DNA of 64,000 nucleotides from Pegoplata infirma (Eukaryota; Arthropoda; Insecta; Diptera; Anthomyiidae). Shown here piece after piece: positions 12,098 to 22,566 of this stretch (its first letter is position 1; every line of letters starts with the position of its first letter). The translations under genes and the position numbers were made by a program. The DNA lies in contig OY992540.1 of assembly GCA_963921195.1 (NCBI GenBank), positions 195,084,692-195,148,691 of the forward strand. The letters are read 5' to 3'. Under the pieces are notes generated by a model. The model made no database searches. It saw nothing but the letters and a program-made list of their open reading frames with translations, and was not told where the DNA came from.

Positions 12098-12673
12098 CTA
12101 TGCTTTACCTGCTGGCTTCTTTTCATCAACTGATTTCTTCTTTAATTCAACCTCCCGTTTAGCTGCAGCGTCGGCACGTTGTTGCCTAATCAACGCCAAA
12201 CGAGCCAGATCTGCTTTAGCCTGTGTAGTTTTACCTTCAGCATGCAATTTTTCATAACGCTGGCGAGCCTTTTGTTTTTCAATTTGTTCACGTTCTCGAC
12301 GAGTCAATTCGGGCTTTGCTGGCGGTTCATCTCCATCTATTTTTAGTTTTTCTACTTTTTGCGTAGCCTTTTTGACAGCGCGATTTGGATTTTCGATCTC
12401 AATCAAACCGGCAACACCTTTTTTAGCATCGCGATCATCTTCCTCTGAATCTTCATCAGATTCTTCACTGCTGGTTGGCATTTTGCCAGCTGGTGCAGTT
12501 TTTGGTTTAGCACCTCGTGCTTTGCTACTACTGCTAGCACCACCAGCTTCTTCCTCACCCGATGATTCTTCACTGCCGCTGCTGCTGGCTTCATCACTTT
12601 CTTGTTGCAATTCTTCGGGAGAGGTAAAGTGACGACTGCGTCCCTTATGATTTACATACTTTCCACGTGGCAT
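12098..12673 (-). CDS. PDAP1/PP28-like 28 kDa heat- and acid-stable phosphoprotein homologue
   Basis: Single-exon gene of 191 residues starting [20 protein letters not shown]. The family (human PDAP1) has a similar basic start with GHKGR and YTSPEE, then an acidic serine-rich stretch, then a conserved [14 protein letters not shown] block, and a charged helix with [20 protein letters not shown] and [15 protein letters not shown]. All of these are visible in order: acidic Ser/Glu region at about residues 24-85, [10 protein letters not shown] at about 88-97, helical region at about 124-180. The length is close to the family's usual 180 or so. The mammalian protein was described as PDGF-associated and casein-kinase phosphorylated; the molecular role in flies is unclear. 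The many [12 protein letters not shown] sites fit CK2 phosphorylation. The gene is intact and not disrupted by nearby MITEs. Confidence 0.92.
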   Translation of the reverse strand: MPRGKYVNHKGRSRHFTSPEELQQESDEASSSGSEESSGEEEAGGASSSSKARGAKPKTAPAGKMPTSSEESDEDSEEDDRDAKKGVAGLIEIENPNRAVKKATQKVEKLKIDGDEPPAKPELTRREREQIEKQKARQRYEKLHAEGKTTQAKADLARLALIRQQRADAAAKREVELKKKSVDEKKPAGKA

Positions 12674-13507
12674 GATTAAATTTTAATAAAAATTATGCTT
12701 GTTTCTGTAGTGATGCGAAATATTTATTTAAAACAAATTTTCTTTTGCAATTTTTTTTTACTTATTGCGTTCACACTTTTTCTGTCTAGTTGACAAGTCA
12801 ACATAAATTAGTACACACGGTTTAGATATATAAGGTTAAATAAGATTGGACAACTGGGCCATATCAATATTTTGACAAATTTCGGTGTGTTCTTATATTT
12901 TTTATTATTTGCAATTTTACACACTTTTAGCAAGATTAATTAGCAAAAATTAACAATTTTCAAAAAAATTACAAAAAATCAAGATTAATTAGCAAAAATT
13001 AACAATTTTCAAAAAAATTACAAAAAATCACACAATTTTCTTGAATTTTAAACAAATTAAAAAAAATAAATTGACAATTTTCACGATTCCTTTTTGGTTT
13101 GACATTTTATTTTTTTAGTACACACCGATTTCTGTCGTTCTTCTTCATCCTTTATATCTGTCATTCGTGTTAGTACTGTTGGTTTTCTATGACAGCAGAT
13201 GCAACACAGAGTTGTTAAATATTTATTAAAAAGCGCAATACTTGTATTCACGAATGACAGATATAAAGGATGAAGAAGAACTACAGAAATCGGTGTGTAC
13301 TAAAAAAAGAAATGTCGAACCAAAAAGGAATTGTGAAAATTGTCTATTTTTTTTTTTAATTTGTTTAAAATTCAAGAAAATTGTGTGATTTTTTTTGAAA
13401 ATGATTAATTTTTCTTAATTAATCTTTAAAAATTAAGTAATTCAACTTAACTTGAGATATTTAAAAAGTCTTTGTTCTGCGTCGATTTCGTTTTTATACG
13501 GGGTTCA
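12674..13507. other. intergenic, includes PDAP1-like 5' flank and a fold-back
   Basis: The first 200 bp are the upstream side of the minus-strand PDAP1-like gene; no clear core promoter motif. A fold-back element (12931-13434) fills most of the rest. Confidence 0.5.
12931..13434. mobile_element. fold-back element with internal direct duplication
   Basis: Long inverted arms: about 13010-13160 pairs with about 13235-13430, with matching blocks such as 'ctttatatctgtcattcgtg' and its complement. The left arm contains a roughly 50-bp direct duplication ('aagattaattagcaaaaatt' at 12933 and 12982). No coding capacity; target duplication not resolved. Confidence 0.6.
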
Positions 13508-13532
13508 TATGGCATTCACACTTGCGACCTTA

Positions 13533-13873
13533 TACCCAATTCACACGTACAGTTTTAAATCGTTTTTAGCAGCAATATTTTTAGCACTTTCTTTATTCTA
13601 TTACAGTATATTGACAGAAAATGCTAAAATTTTTTTTTTTTTTTTTTTTTTCATATTTTATTTATTGAATCTTCACTTTAATTCCGTGAACTAACAATAA
13701 GTGTTCATATCTTATATCTAAATATTCTTAATATTAAGTCCAGCCAGTGCCAGACAAAATTTCATTTTCTCATATATTTCTTAAATTTATTTGTTTATAA
13801 ATGTTCTCAAATCCATTTCCATGCTAAAAATAATTGCTAAAAACGGTTTAAAACTGTAAGTGTGAATAGGGTA
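13533..13873. mobile_element. family F MITE carrying a retroposed fragment
   Basis: F ends at both sides (TACCCAATTCACACGTACAG..., ...GTGTGAATAGGGTA) and TTA duplication (13530-13532, 13874-13876). It is split by the 191-bp insert at 13630-13820. Confidence 0.75.
13630..13820 (-). mobile_element. short retroposed insert with poly(A) (seen as poly(T))
   Basis: Flanked by the exact 9-bp repeat ATGCTAAAA (13621-13629 and 13821-13829). It begins with a run of more than 20 T on the plus strand, so it is a minus-strand insert with a poly(A) tail. This fits a 5'-truncated LINE or another retroposed RNA; the parent is not identified. Confidence 0.7.
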
Positions 13874-14055
13874 TTAAACAAGTTGTTCAACAAAACACCA
13901 GTAACGGAATAAAAACGCAATGGACACAGAACAAAATCCCTGTTTTTTGCTGACCGGATTAAAATTAGGATTAACTCTAGTTAAAAAATGGATCAAATCA
14001 AGTCCAGAAATTTTTTAAATTATTGTTTCTGTAAAGACAGTCGAGCTCAGGCTCA

Positions 14056-14196
14056 TACCCTATTCACACTTACAGTTTTAAACCGGTTTTAGCAGCAATA
14101 TTTTTAGCACCTTCTTTATGCTATTACAGTATATTGACAGAAAATGCTAAAAAGAATTGCTAAAAACGATTTAAAACTGCAAGTGTGGATAGGGTA
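14056..14196. mobile_element. family F MITE
   Basis: 141 bp, TACCCTATTCACACTTACAG ends, flanked by TCA on both sides (14053-14055, 14197-14199). The TCA target shows the middle base of the three-base target can vary. Confidence 0.8.
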
Positions 14197-14361
14197 TCAA
14201 ATTATAATTATGTATTATAATTTTTTGATTTGTTATATATGGTTTTGAATTGAGAAAAGAATTTTTTTTATATTTTTTTCTGAATTTACATCCAATTAGT
14301 TAATATAAACAGGAAAAAAATTAAGCGATGTCCAAAATGTAAAACGGTATAAATAAATTTG

Positions 14362-14706
14362 AGTTATTCTATTACAGTATATTGACAGAAAATGCTAAAA
14401 ACAATTGCTAAAAACGGTTTAAAACTGTAAGTGTGAATAGGGTATTATATGGCATTCACACTAGCGACCTTAAACAAGTTGTTCAACAAAACACCAGTAG
14501 CAGAATAAAAACGTAATTGACACAGAACAAAGACTTTTTTAAACATCTCACTCTTGAACACTTCAAAACAGCAAGTGTGAACGCCGTATTATTCTGTTAT
14601 ACCCTATTCACACGTGCATTTTTAAACCGTTTTTAGCAGCAATATTTTTAGCACTTTCTTAATGCTATTACAGTATATTGACAGAAAATGCTAAAAATAA
14701 TTGCTA
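14362..14706. mobile_element. F (partial) - E - F (partial) MITE string
   Basis: A 5'-truncated F ends at 14444. After a shared TTA, a complete 141-bp family E copy runs 14448-14588 and is followed by TTA. Then another F starts at 14600 and is cut at about 14706 by a family D insertion. Confidence 0.75.
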
Positions 14707-14707
14707 A

Positions 14708-14815
14708 GACCATGTTCACACTTCAAGAACTTACCATGGTAAGTTGAGATGATTTTGCAATTTTTCTTTATGCTAGTACAATTTGAGATGATTTTGTAAA
14801 TCGCTATGTGATTTT
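14708..14815 (-). mobile_element. family D MITE, truncated
   Basis: Reverse orientation copy starting GACCATGTTCACACTTCAAG after TAA; the far end is lost near 14815. Confidence 0.65.
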
Positions 14816-14968
14816 GTTCAAACAAACCTACAGCCCATATCCCTCTGGACTCAACCCGTAGATGTAGCGAGGTTTCTGAACCTTGACAACAATATAACAC
14901 AACATCAACATTAATTAAAATTTTATAACTTAGAGTATGATACTTCTGCAGCTGCTACAACAACAACA

Positions 14969-15090
14969 GTTTTAAATCGTTTTTAGCAGCAATATTTTTA
15001 GCACTTTCTTTATTCTATTACAGTATATTGACGGAAAATGCTAAAAATAATTGCTAAAAACGATTTAAAACTGAAAGTGTGAATAGGGTA
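14969..15090. mobile_element. family F MITE, 5'-truncated
   Basis: Starts inside the F arm (CAGTTTTAAATCG) and ends GTGTGAATAGGGTA at about 15090, followed by TAAGGTCGC from a family E remnant. Confidence 0.65.
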
Positions 15091-15300
15091 TAAGGTCGCA
15101 AGTGTGAACGCCATATTAGCCTCGACATTTTTAGCAACTCTGTTTTTGGAATATAACAGTAACGATCTCATTACAAAATCATTTTTTCTAGTATAACAGT
15201 TCCATTAAAAAAAAATATATATAAACGTTTACTATTTTAGTATACAAAATTTGTTTTTAATATATGTACTTAGTTCTACTCAATGTAAACAAAATTATTT

Positions 15301-16113
15301 TCACACTATACCCCATACTTCTTCAAATGCACTACATAGCTTTGAACAGGCTATAGCACCGGACAGGGGGTAATTACTAATGGAAAACAAATCCTCCGTA
15401 TAATCGGATTTTAGAACACCATGGGCAAACGCGCCAACCACCAAAACAACGGGTATTTCCTCTTCTTCATTTCCATCTTCTTGATTTTTTGGAACCAGAT
15501 CTTTTATGTTGGTAATTAATTTACCCGAAAATGACATTGCATACTTTTTACATCCAACTGGCAGATGATCAGTTATTGGATTTTTAATAACTTTCATTAG
15601 TTTTGTTGAAGTATCATTGGCTCTTATTGAAAATTTGTGCAACAGTTGGACCATTAAACCAGCAAAACGTTTAAATGTACGCGGTATTCTTGTTTGTGGA
15701 TTGATTTCTATAAGAACATTACGTTCGGTACGTATGTACACCTGTAATAAACCAGCGCGATTTAATGGAGAGTCAAATAACATTAGCAGACACTGATGAG
15801 TTATATCCGGTCTGCAGGATCCGGGGTCACGATTGTTTTTTCTCATTATGTTCGCATGGTCATCACAGTTTAGTAGTTCAAATGTGTGCCCCACCTATAA
15901 AAAAAAACATTAGTGTTCATACAAAAACTAAAATGTATATCTTACTTTAACAGTTTCCAACTGAGCTCCCTCTAAAACAATAATTAATCTTTTTTCCATA
16001 GCACGCAAGTGACTGGTCTTTAAATGTTTTTTGGCCAGATCAAACTCAGGATCATCCTCCTTATGACCTTGAAATTTACGTTTTTTATTAATAATTTTTC
16101 CTTTACCACCCAT
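15301..16113 (-). CDS. EMG1/NEP1 ribosome biogenesis methyltransferase, two exons
   Basis: Exon 1 is 16113-15946 and exon 2 is 15894-15301, with a 51-bp intron (GTAAGA...TATAG). Joined length is 253 residues, close to the 244-252 of the family. The family is a SPOUT-fold methyltransferase that modifies a pseudouridine in 18S rRNA and is needed for 40S subunit assembly in the nucleolus. Support: the N-terminal LIIVLEGAQLETVK (about residues 43-56), the DITHQCLLMLFDSPLNRAG block (about 84-102) that is the family signature, LLQVYI, NPQTRIPRTFKRFAGLMVQLL, and the C-terminal VVGAFAHG (about 211) with SNYPLSGAIACSKLCSAFEEVWGI. Basic start MGGKGKIINKKRKFQGHK fits a nucleolar protein. Start chosen because it is the only in-frame ATG before the conserved block. 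Intact. Confidence 0.95.
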
Positions 16114-16546
16114 TTTTATTTTTTAGTTAATTGTCGCTAGATTTGTTTTGATTCTGCTTGCATGTGCTTTGGAAAAACCAGAGTTGTCATATGGTATTGT
16201 CAGATAAAATTTGCTAAAAAAATAAAAAAAGAAGTGATGCCAACTATTTTTTACGAAAAGTCGCTAAAGCCATAGTGACATAGTACTCCATCGACCGTTT
16301 TGTAGATCTGGCATCACCAAAAATAATTGGAAAATTCTGGCAATGCCAAACTAAAGTTCAAACGCAAAGCAAAGAGAGACAAAAAAAATCTGCATTCTCA
16401 CTGTAAAACTGGTATCTTTCATCTCGCTCTAATTTCGGTTTGTGATAAAATTTCGTAAACAATACCATATGGTTTTTGTTTACTACTTTTTCAAACGCCA
16501 TTTGTTGGACTACTCTATGACTCTGGCTAAAGCCTCTATGGCACAC
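16114..16546. other. intergenic, upstream of EMG1-like gene
   Basis: No gene recognised. The small minus-strand open frame at 16358-16552 runs into a transposon end and has no family features I recognise. The first 100 bases would include the EMG1-like promoter; no clear motif. Confidence 0.45.
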
Positions 16547-16851
16547 ACGCAAAAAAAAACTAGGGTCTGATTGTTTGTCGATGTTAAAGTAACATAATAC
16601 ATAGAGGCGAAGGTGAAAGAAAAAATAATATCACTATCTTTTTTCTAATTTCTCACACGTACGTTGTCGATGTAAATTCACCACACATGTAAATTCGTAC
16701 TTTGCCAACAAATACATGCAAACAAAAGAAATATAAAAAAATTGTGTACGTTTTGGGGATAATACAACCTATAAAGTGGTTTTGGATAATTTACCTAAGT
16801 TTTTTAGAGCAAAAACTTTGGTAAGTTATCCAAAAACACTTTATACACTCA

Positions 16852-17376
16852 TAGAAATATCTTAGTAGAAAAATTAGTAAACCCATTGTAGATCAAGTTT
16901 TACAGAATATTGCCTTATTCAACAAAAATTAATGTTGATATCGTTGAATAATCAGTAAATTTGAATCAACTGTTTACAACGCTTATACAGAATTCAATAC
17001 ATAAAACCAAAAAAGAAAAAACAACCCTGTTCGTTCATTTTTGTGTTATCAAGTTGGTAGCAATGTGAAATTTGTTTGACTCTTATAAAATTATTTTATG
17101 TGTTTGTTTCTTATAAAAATATTTAATATTATAAAAATAAATAACAATAGGATCTGATGATCAGATGTTGATCTGTAAATATTTCGTAAGTAATAAAATA
17201 CATTGATTACTTTATGTATTCATACTAAATTGTATTTTTTTTTTTGTTTTTTTTAAGGTTTTTGATTTGGTGTCATTAGAAAACTGGAGAATGGCTTACG
17301 AGTGCATAACATAAATAAACGAAGTGTGTGTGAAAATTTCGAGTTAAAATATTGCAGCGTAAAAAGCCGGTGATAA
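16852..17376 (-). mobile_element. family C transposon fragment
   Basis: Reverse-complement match to about 22030-22566. It starts CACTCATAGAAATATCTTAG directly after TA and breaks off near 17376 at family P sequence. Confidence 0.65.
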
Positions 17377-17881
17377 TTCTAAAAGTAATTTGCGTTATTG
17401 TGCAAGTTACTTGGTTATTTTACATAAAAAACTAATTATGTTACTTTAACATCGACAAGCATAATTTTAGCAAAAATTTGGTAAAAATTTTTTTTTGGTA
17501 CACGCAAAAAAAAACTTGTGTCGGAGTGAGCAAAAATCTGGCATAATTTTACCAAAAATATGCTAAAACTACAACCGACGAAGTAGTTTTCGTAATTTAG
17601 CCAAAACACTTATGTAAAAAATTTTGAAGAAAATGCTAATGCAATTTAAGCAAAAACTTGGTAAAATATACCAAAATAAAAATGGTGAAATATACCAAAA
17701 TTATTAGAAAAGGTGACTAAAAATAATGCTAAAAATTACCACATTTATGCTAAAATAATTTTTCTATAAAATTTTTGTAAAAATTTGTATTTGTATTTGT
17801 TGAATTTAAAATTTTCACAGAATAAATCCATATTAATATAATAAATGTTGTGTAGGATTTTATTTACCACCGACCAACTAA

Positions 17882-18022
17882 TATGGAGTTCACACTAGCG
17901 ACTTTAAACAAGTTGTTTAACAAAACACCAGTAACAGAATAAAAACGTAATGGATACAGAACAAAGACTTTTTTAAGCATCTCACTTTTAAACACTTCAA
18001 AACAGCAAGTGTGAACGCCGTA
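17882..18022. mobile_element. family E MITE with proven empty site
   Basis: 141 bp, flanked by TAA on both sides (17879-17881, 18023-18025). The uninterrupted family P copy (reverse, near 24850) reads through the same site with the three-base target once, which fixes the boundaries and the 3-bp duplication. Confidence 0.85.
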
Positions 18023-18366
18023 TAACCCTTTATGTACAATTTTCTCCAGTGACTGCTGCCCAAAAATTAATAAGATATATAAGCAATGCTATATCAAAAT
18101 AATGTAAATAAAAACCATATGTTTTTGTTTACATTTCCTCATTCGGCACAACTGTTAAAAAGAGTCAGCTATACAACAATTTATTTGAGCGAATGTATTT
18201 AAAAGAAAATAGGCAAAAAAACAAACAAAGCTTTTATCAACAAAAAATAATAAAACGTGTTTTGCAAATTTTGTATATCGCCACATAATTATGTGCATTT
18301 TTAGAATAGAGGTAAGTAAAAGTTTGTTTTGAAACAAAAAAGAATTTTTATTATTTTTTTTTGCTA

Positions 18367-18780
18367 GATATGCTCTAAAGGCCACAACAAAACATCCCCA
18401 TAAAACTTTAAAAATTAGTGATGACGATACCGAATTATTGTTTATAATTGGTGGCCAAGTTACCTACAATCACAATTCACCAAACTTCTGATTTTAATTT
18501 GCCGGTGAACCAGATTACATAGAACTGAATTAATATTGGATAGAACCCGTATTAGCTGATGGAGGGGAGTCTTTTGTGGCCTTTGATGATTATAAAAAAA
18601 ATTTAGATATCAAGTGGTAAGTTAAATTTTTAATGCATGTTTTTGGAATATATTAATTGTATTATTCTCTTTTCAGTGTCCTGTAACTTCCTACTTTACC
18701 AGTAATGAAAAGGTCCATCCTCCTCCACCCACTACTATTATTAAAGATTTCGCCGATTGTGTTAAATGGGTGCCGGTTTA
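18367..18780 (+). pseudogene. unidentified gene-like fragment inside the hAT-like element
   Basis: Base composition changes to more gene-like. A stretch encodes ADGGESFVAFDDYKKNLDI and then a donor-like TGGTAAGT at about 18613-18620. A plausible acceptor TTTTCAG follows near 18677, then CPVTSYFTSNEKVHPPPPTT (frame open for about 30 codons). In-frame stops lie upstream. I do not recognise the family. It may be a captured exon pair or a remnant of the element's own gene. Confidence 0.35.
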
Positions 18781-18784
18781 AAAG

Positions 18785-21078
18785 TGCTTTTAGTGGATCC
18801 AAATGTATGACCGACCCCCACTAACTTTTACCGCTCAACATTTTTTCCAACCATACCTAAGCCCTATCTCCACTTCCTAAAGGAACTCCCACTCAGAAGT
18901 AAATTTTTAAAAAAAATTTACTTCCACCGCTCCAACTTTCTTAAAAGTGTTTCTAGGGGATCCAATTGTAAGACCGGCCCAATTAACTTTTACAGCTCAA
19001 CATTTTTTCCAACCATACCTAAGCCCTATCTCCACTTCCTAAAGGAACTCCCACTCAGAAGTAAATTTTTAAAAAAAATTTACTTCCACCGCTCCAACTT
19101 TCTTAAAAGTGTTTCTAGGGGATCCAATTGTAAGACCGGCCCAATTAACTTTTACAGCTCAACATTTTTTCCAACCATACCTGAGCCCTATCTCCACTTC
19201 CTAAAGGAACTCCCACTCGGAAGCAATTTTTGTTTAAATATTTACTTCTACCGCTCCAACTGTCCTAAAAGTGCTTCTAGAGGACCCAAATGTATGACCC
19301 ACCCCCACTAACTTTTACCGCTCAACATTTTTTCCAACCATACCTAAGTCCTATCTCCACTTCCTAAAGGAACTCCCACTCAGAAGTATTTTTTTTTTTT
19401 AAATTTACTTCCACCGCTCCAACTGTCTTAAAAGTGTTTCTAGGGGATCCAAATGTATGACCGACCCCCACTAAATTTTACCGCTTAACATTTTTTCCAA
19501 CCATACCTGAGCCTTATCTCCACTTCCTAAAGGAACTCCCACTCGGAAGCAATTTTTGTTTAAATATTTACTTCTACCGCTCCAACTGTCCTAAAAGTGC
19601 TTCTAGAGGATCCAAATGTATGACCGACCCCCACTAACTTTTACCGCTCAACATTTTTTCCAACCATACCTAAGCCCTATCTCCACTTCCTAAAGGAACT
19701 CCCACTCTATCCTCTAAATAGAAAAATATTTAAACAAAAATTGCTTCCGAGTGGGAGTTCCTTTAGGAAGTGGAGATAAGGCTCAGGTATGGTTGGAAAA
19801 AATGTTGAGCGGTAACAGTTAGTGGTGGTCGGTCATACATTTGGATCCTCTAGAAGCACTTTTAGGACAGTTGGAGCGGTAGAAGTAAATATTTAAACAA
19901 AAACTGCTTCCGAGTGGGAGTTCCTTTAGGAAGTGGAGATAGCGCTCAGGTATGGTTGGAAAAAATGTTGAGCGGTAAAAGTTAGTGGGGGTCGGTCATA
20001 CATTTGGATCCTCTAGAAGCACTTTTAGGACAGTTGGAGCGGTGGAAGTAAATTTAAAAAAAAAAATACTTCTGAATGGGAGTTCCTTTAGAAAGTGGAG
20101 ATAGGGCTTAGGTATCGTTGAAAAAAATTTTGAGCGGGAAAAGTTAATGGGGGTCGGTCATACATTTGGATCCTCTAAAAGCACTTTTAGGACAGTTGGG
20201 CGGTGGAAGTAAATTTTTTAAAAAAAAAATGTACTTTTGAGTGGGAGTTCCCTTAGGAAATGGAGATAGGAGTTAGGTATGGTTGGAAAAAATATTAAGC
20301 AGTAAAAGTTAATGGGGGTCGGTCATACATTTGGATCCTCTAAAAGCACTTTTGGGACAGTTGGAGCGGTAAAAGTAAATTTAAAAAAAAAAATTTACTT
20401 CTGAGTGGGAGTTCCTTTAGGAAGTGCAGATAGGGCTTAGGTATGGTTGGAAAAAATATTAAGCAGTAAAAGTTAGTGGGGGTCGGTCATACATTTGGAT
20501 CCTCTCGAAGCACTTTTGGGACAGTTGGAGCGGTAAAAGTAAATTGTAAAAAAAAAATCACTTCTGAGTGGGAGTTCCTTTAGGAAGTGCAGATAGGGCT
20601 TAGGTATGGTTGGAAAAAATATTGAGCTGTAAAAGTAAATGGGGGTCGGTCATACATTTGGATCCTCTAGAAGCACTTTTAGGACAGTTGGAGCGGTGGA
20701 AGTAAATTTTTTTTAAACATTTTAAAACAAAATTTACTTCTGAGTGGGAGTTCCCTTAGGAAGTGGAGATAGGGGTTAGGTATGGTTGGAAAAAATATTA
20801 AGCAGTAAAAGTTAATGGGGGTCGGTCATACATTTGGATCCTCTAAAAGCACTTTTGGGACAGTTGGAGCGGTAAAAGTAAATTTTAAAAAAAAATTTAC
20901 TTCTGAGTGGGAGTTCCTTTAGGAAGTGCAGATAGGGCTTAGGTATGGTTGGAAAAAATATTAAGCAGTAAAAGTTAGTGGGGGTCGGTCATACATTTGG
21001 AGAGATAGGGGTTAGGTATGGTTGGAAAAAATATTAAGCAGTAAAAGTTAATGGGGGTCGGTCATACATTTGGATCCT
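18785..21078. repeat. 163-bp satellite array with an orientation switch
   Basis: Fourteen or so units, period 162-163 bp, counted by the word aggaactccc at 18881, 19043, 19205, 19368, 19531 and 19694 on the plus strand. Its complement occurs at 19753, 19916, 20078, 20243, 20407, 20570, 20746 and 20909. The strand flips between 19705 and 19745, giving two head-to-head blocks of six and eight units. Most units carry a GGATCC site. One later unit (20570-20746) is longer, 176 bp. The last unit is rearranged near 21000. Confidence 0.9.
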
Positions 21079-21564
21079 ATATAGTCCGGGAGGTGGCGTC
21101 ATTTTGACTCGATCATTTTAATAAGGCTGATTTTCATATAATTTATAGACATTGTAGTGTACATACGCGAATCGGGCGTCAGCTGGTCCAAAGCCGGGGG
21201 ATGTGAAAACTAGGACGGCCTAAACTTCCTCAAAAATGTCTGAGAATTTTTCATAGAAAAGATGTATTTATTGTATATCTTTAAATATAAACTAAATAAA
21301 ATGTATTTATTATTACAAACAAATTATTTTGTTTTTTGTGTCGATTTATTTTTTTATGATGCTGCTTGCTATGCATTTTCTTTTGTTTTTTGTTTATTCT
21401 TCTTTATTCCTCTATTTGGCAGAATTGAGTGAATGAAAAGAATTTGACGTCTTCATATAGTTGTCCCTCTCGCACAGCTGTACCAAGATGGCGGATTTGT
21501 TTATGTTTTATGTTGTAATCAGAGGTGCATTTTGATGTTTTTGTTGTTGTATATTTTGGCGTTA
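21079..21564. other. unexplained sequence between satellite and family D MITE
   Basis: No gene recognised. Includes a short duplicated junction with satellite sequence at 21000-21080 and AT-rich sequence after it. It belongs to the 18061-21748 element. Confidence 0.4.
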
Positions 21565-21726
21565 TACTGTATACAGACTTGCGTGATTTTAAAATCACTA
21601 TGTGATTTTCCTTTGAACAAAATCACATAGTGATTTACAAAATCATCTCAAATTGTACTAGCATAAAGAAAAATTGCAAAATCATCTCAACTTACCATGG
21701 TAAGTTCTTGTAGTGTGAACGTGGCT
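21565..21726. mobile_element. family D MITE
   Basis: 162 bp, TACTGTATACAGACTTGCG start, AGTGTGAACGTGGCT end, TTA on both sides (21562-21564, 21727-21729). Confidence 0.8.
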
Positions 21727-21758
21727 TTAGAGATCTTGTTAATCTTTGCTGCTGCCTA

Positions 21759-22566
21759 CACTCAACCAAAAATCATTGTATTCCCAAAGAAAATCGCTGT
21801 AAATTCAACAGAAATCATTGTTGATTTTGACCCTACAAATATTTATGTTGATTTCAATAAAAATTATTGTCAGTTTTTGTAAAAGTTGATCAACTCGTTT
21901 TTTTGTAAATCAACTCGTATTTTTTGTAAACTTAACTCATATTTTTGTTGATATAAGAAATTTTATTAATAAAAAAAACTTGTTGTTATTTGTTAATATT
22001 CTTTTATTAAGTAAAAATCACAATATTTTTTAGAATTATCACCGGCTTTTTAAGCTGCACGAGATTTCCACACACACTTCGTTTATTTATGTTATGCACT
22101 CGTAAGCCATTCTCCAGCTTTCTAATGACACCAAATCAAAAACCTTAAAAAAACAAAAAAACAAAAATATAATATAGTAGGAATACATAGAGTAACCAAT
22201 GTATTTTATTACTTACCAAATATTTACAGATCAGAATCTGATCATCAGATCCTATTTTTATTTATTTTTATAATATTAAATATTTTTATAAGAAACAAAC
22301 ACATAAAATGATTTTATAAGAGACAAACAAATTTCACATTGCAATGCATTGCTACCAACTTGATAATACAAAAATGAACGAACAGGGTTGTTTTTTCTTT
22401 TTTGGTTTTATCTATTGAATTCTGTATAGGCGTTGTAAAAAGTTGATTCAACTTTACTGATTATTCAACGATATCAACATTAATTTTTGTTGAATACGGC
22501 AATATTCTGTAAAACTTGATCTACAATGGGTTTACTAATTTTTCTACTAAGATATTTCTATGAGTG
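21759..22566. mobile_element. family C transposon, 808 bp
   Basis: Starts CACTCAACCAAAAATC, ends CTATGAGTG; short inverted termini CACTCA. TA on both sides (21757-21758, 22567-22568). The empty site GCCTACGC is seen in the family P copy near 24805 (reversed). Internal repeats 'gttgat' and AT-rich; no coding capacity. Confidence 0.65.

Larger units (their letters stand above)
13508..13940. mobile_element. family E MITE split by a family F MITE
   Basis: Family E starts at 13508 (TATGGCATTCACACTTGC, after TCA). It is interrupted at its internal CCTTA by a family F copy (13533-13873) flanked by TTA on both sides, then resumes at 13877 and is cut short near 13940. Confidence 0.75.
18061..21748. 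mobile_element. 3.7-kb hAT-like element carrying a satellite array
   Basis: Ends: left CAAAAATTAATAAGAT, right (complemented) CAAAGATTAACAAGAT, 14 of 16 matching. Flanking direct repeats CTGCTGCC at 18053-18060 and 21749-21756, 8 bp as in hAT elements. The family P copy near 24800 (reversed) supplies the empty-site sequence around GCTGCC. Contents: a gene-like scrap (18367-18780), the satellite (18785-21078), a family D MITE (21565-21726). No hAT transposase recognised, so it would be non-autonomous. Confidence 0.65.

Noticed and set aside
12372..12632. Plus-strand frame opposite the PDAP1-like gene
   Set aside because: Complement of the acidic serine-rich coding stretch; no independent support.
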